Positions 52,671 to 52,786 of a stretch of DNA of 52,786 bases are shown piece by piece. The DNA lies in assembly GCA_017541325.1 (NCBI GenBank), contig JAFXZI010000011.1:1-52786 (forward strand), written 5' to 3'. Position 1 is the stretch's first letter; every line of letters starts with the position of its first letter. Source of the DNA: Bacilli bacterium (GTDB lineage: Bacteria; Bacillota_I; Bacilli_A; RF39; UBA660). The notes beneath the pieces were generated by a model. The model was not told the origin of the DNA, did no database searches, and worked only from the letters and a program-made list of their open reading frames with translations. The position numbers and the translations under genes were made by a program.

Positions 52671-52786
52671 AATTCTTTTTAATCATAAAGTATGCGCAGT
52701 TTATAATAGTCATTACACTCATAAATAACATTCTTACATGAGTTGATATATGATCTGCAGTATGAGGATTAACTGGTTCTTCTTCC
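52669..52786 (-). CDS. C-terminal end of a surface protein (cut by window edge)
   Basis: The last 38 codons on the minus strand, ending at TAA 52669-52671. The tail reads EEEPVNPHTAD, then a hydrophobic stretch (MLFMSVMTIINCAYFMI) and KKN. This is the shape of a C-terminal sorting signal: NPHTA in place of LPxTG, a helix, then positive residues. The rest of the gene lies beyond the right edge. Together with NPETG in the neighbouring protein it points to a sortase using an NPxT-type motif. Confidence 0.6.
   Translation of the reverse strand, partial: EEEPVNPHTADHISTHVRMLFMSVMTIINCAYFMIKKN

Overview
The window is about 52.8 kb of very AT-rich DNA that is densely packed with genes, mostly on the minus strand. 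It suggests a low-GC, walled member of the Bacillota, probably an uncultured gut Bacilli, RF39-like or Erysipelotrichia-like lineage (taxonomy is inference). UGA is a stop codon: the last codon of folA is a TGA that overlaps the tmk start, and tryptophans are TGG. The Mycoplasma code is therefore excluded. A cell wall is indicated by murE, ftsW, dgkA and two VanY-type carboxypeptidases. I see no phage, insertion sequence or CRISPR array.

Layout (most genes read right to left). 1-161: start of a secreted protein. 278-5817: lepA-hemW-HD protein-thyA-folA-tmk operon from one promoter. 5878-8576: a laccase-fold (PgeF-type) protein that has lost its metal ligands, a small protein and murE. 8674-9537: arginase on the plus strand. 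9552-14962: recO, then the conserved rpsU / yqeY-vanZ-ybeY-dgkA-cdd-era group, which holds a second cdd copy without zinc cysteines. 15050-18718: a peroxide-response operon (gpx, ohrR, trxA, trxB, a cation exporter and a hotdog thioesterase) with a perfect OhrR operator over its promoter. 18788-25327: a block of membrane and surface proteins, several unrecognised. 25357-25433: tRNA-Arg(CCU). 25450-27038: a membrane protein and VanY. 27155-30307: an accessory islet of single-gene units (a nucleotidyltransferase-fold protein, two possible ADP-ribosyltransferase-like proteins, one orphan) that also holds a decayed copy of part of comEC. 30402-34314: comEC, comEA and ftsW. 34367-36960: a TSCPD protein, tgt, a glutamine amidotransferase and dCMP deaminase. 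37018-43700: membrane protein, orphan, ABC exporter, GH3 lipoprotein, orphan and glutaminyl cyclase lipoprotein. 43811-45822: membrane protein, TtcA-like enzyme and a second VanY. 45881-49724: a glycan-modification operon. 49818-51398: a stand-alone MetRS tRNA-binding domain, a flavin-type oxidase and a radical SAM protein. 51473-52786: surface proteins with NPxT(G/A) anchor-like motifs.

The genes form short operons, each usually closed by a clear hairpin-plus-T terminator. Most start from an extended -10 box (TGNTATAAT or a close variant) placed very near the start codon. These -10 boxes repeatedly show that the longest open frame starts too early, so I shortened about seventeen genes to starts with a properly spaced Shine-Dalgarno (SD) sequence.

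The most interesting points are the OhrR operator, two neighbouring cases of enzyme folds stripped of their metal ligands (5878-6651 and 11971-12366), the comEC relic with its islet, a comEA ribosome site folded into the ftsW terminator, a surface protein that looks like an anchored protein fused to a second secreted protein, and the unrecognised membrane cluster at 19794-25327.
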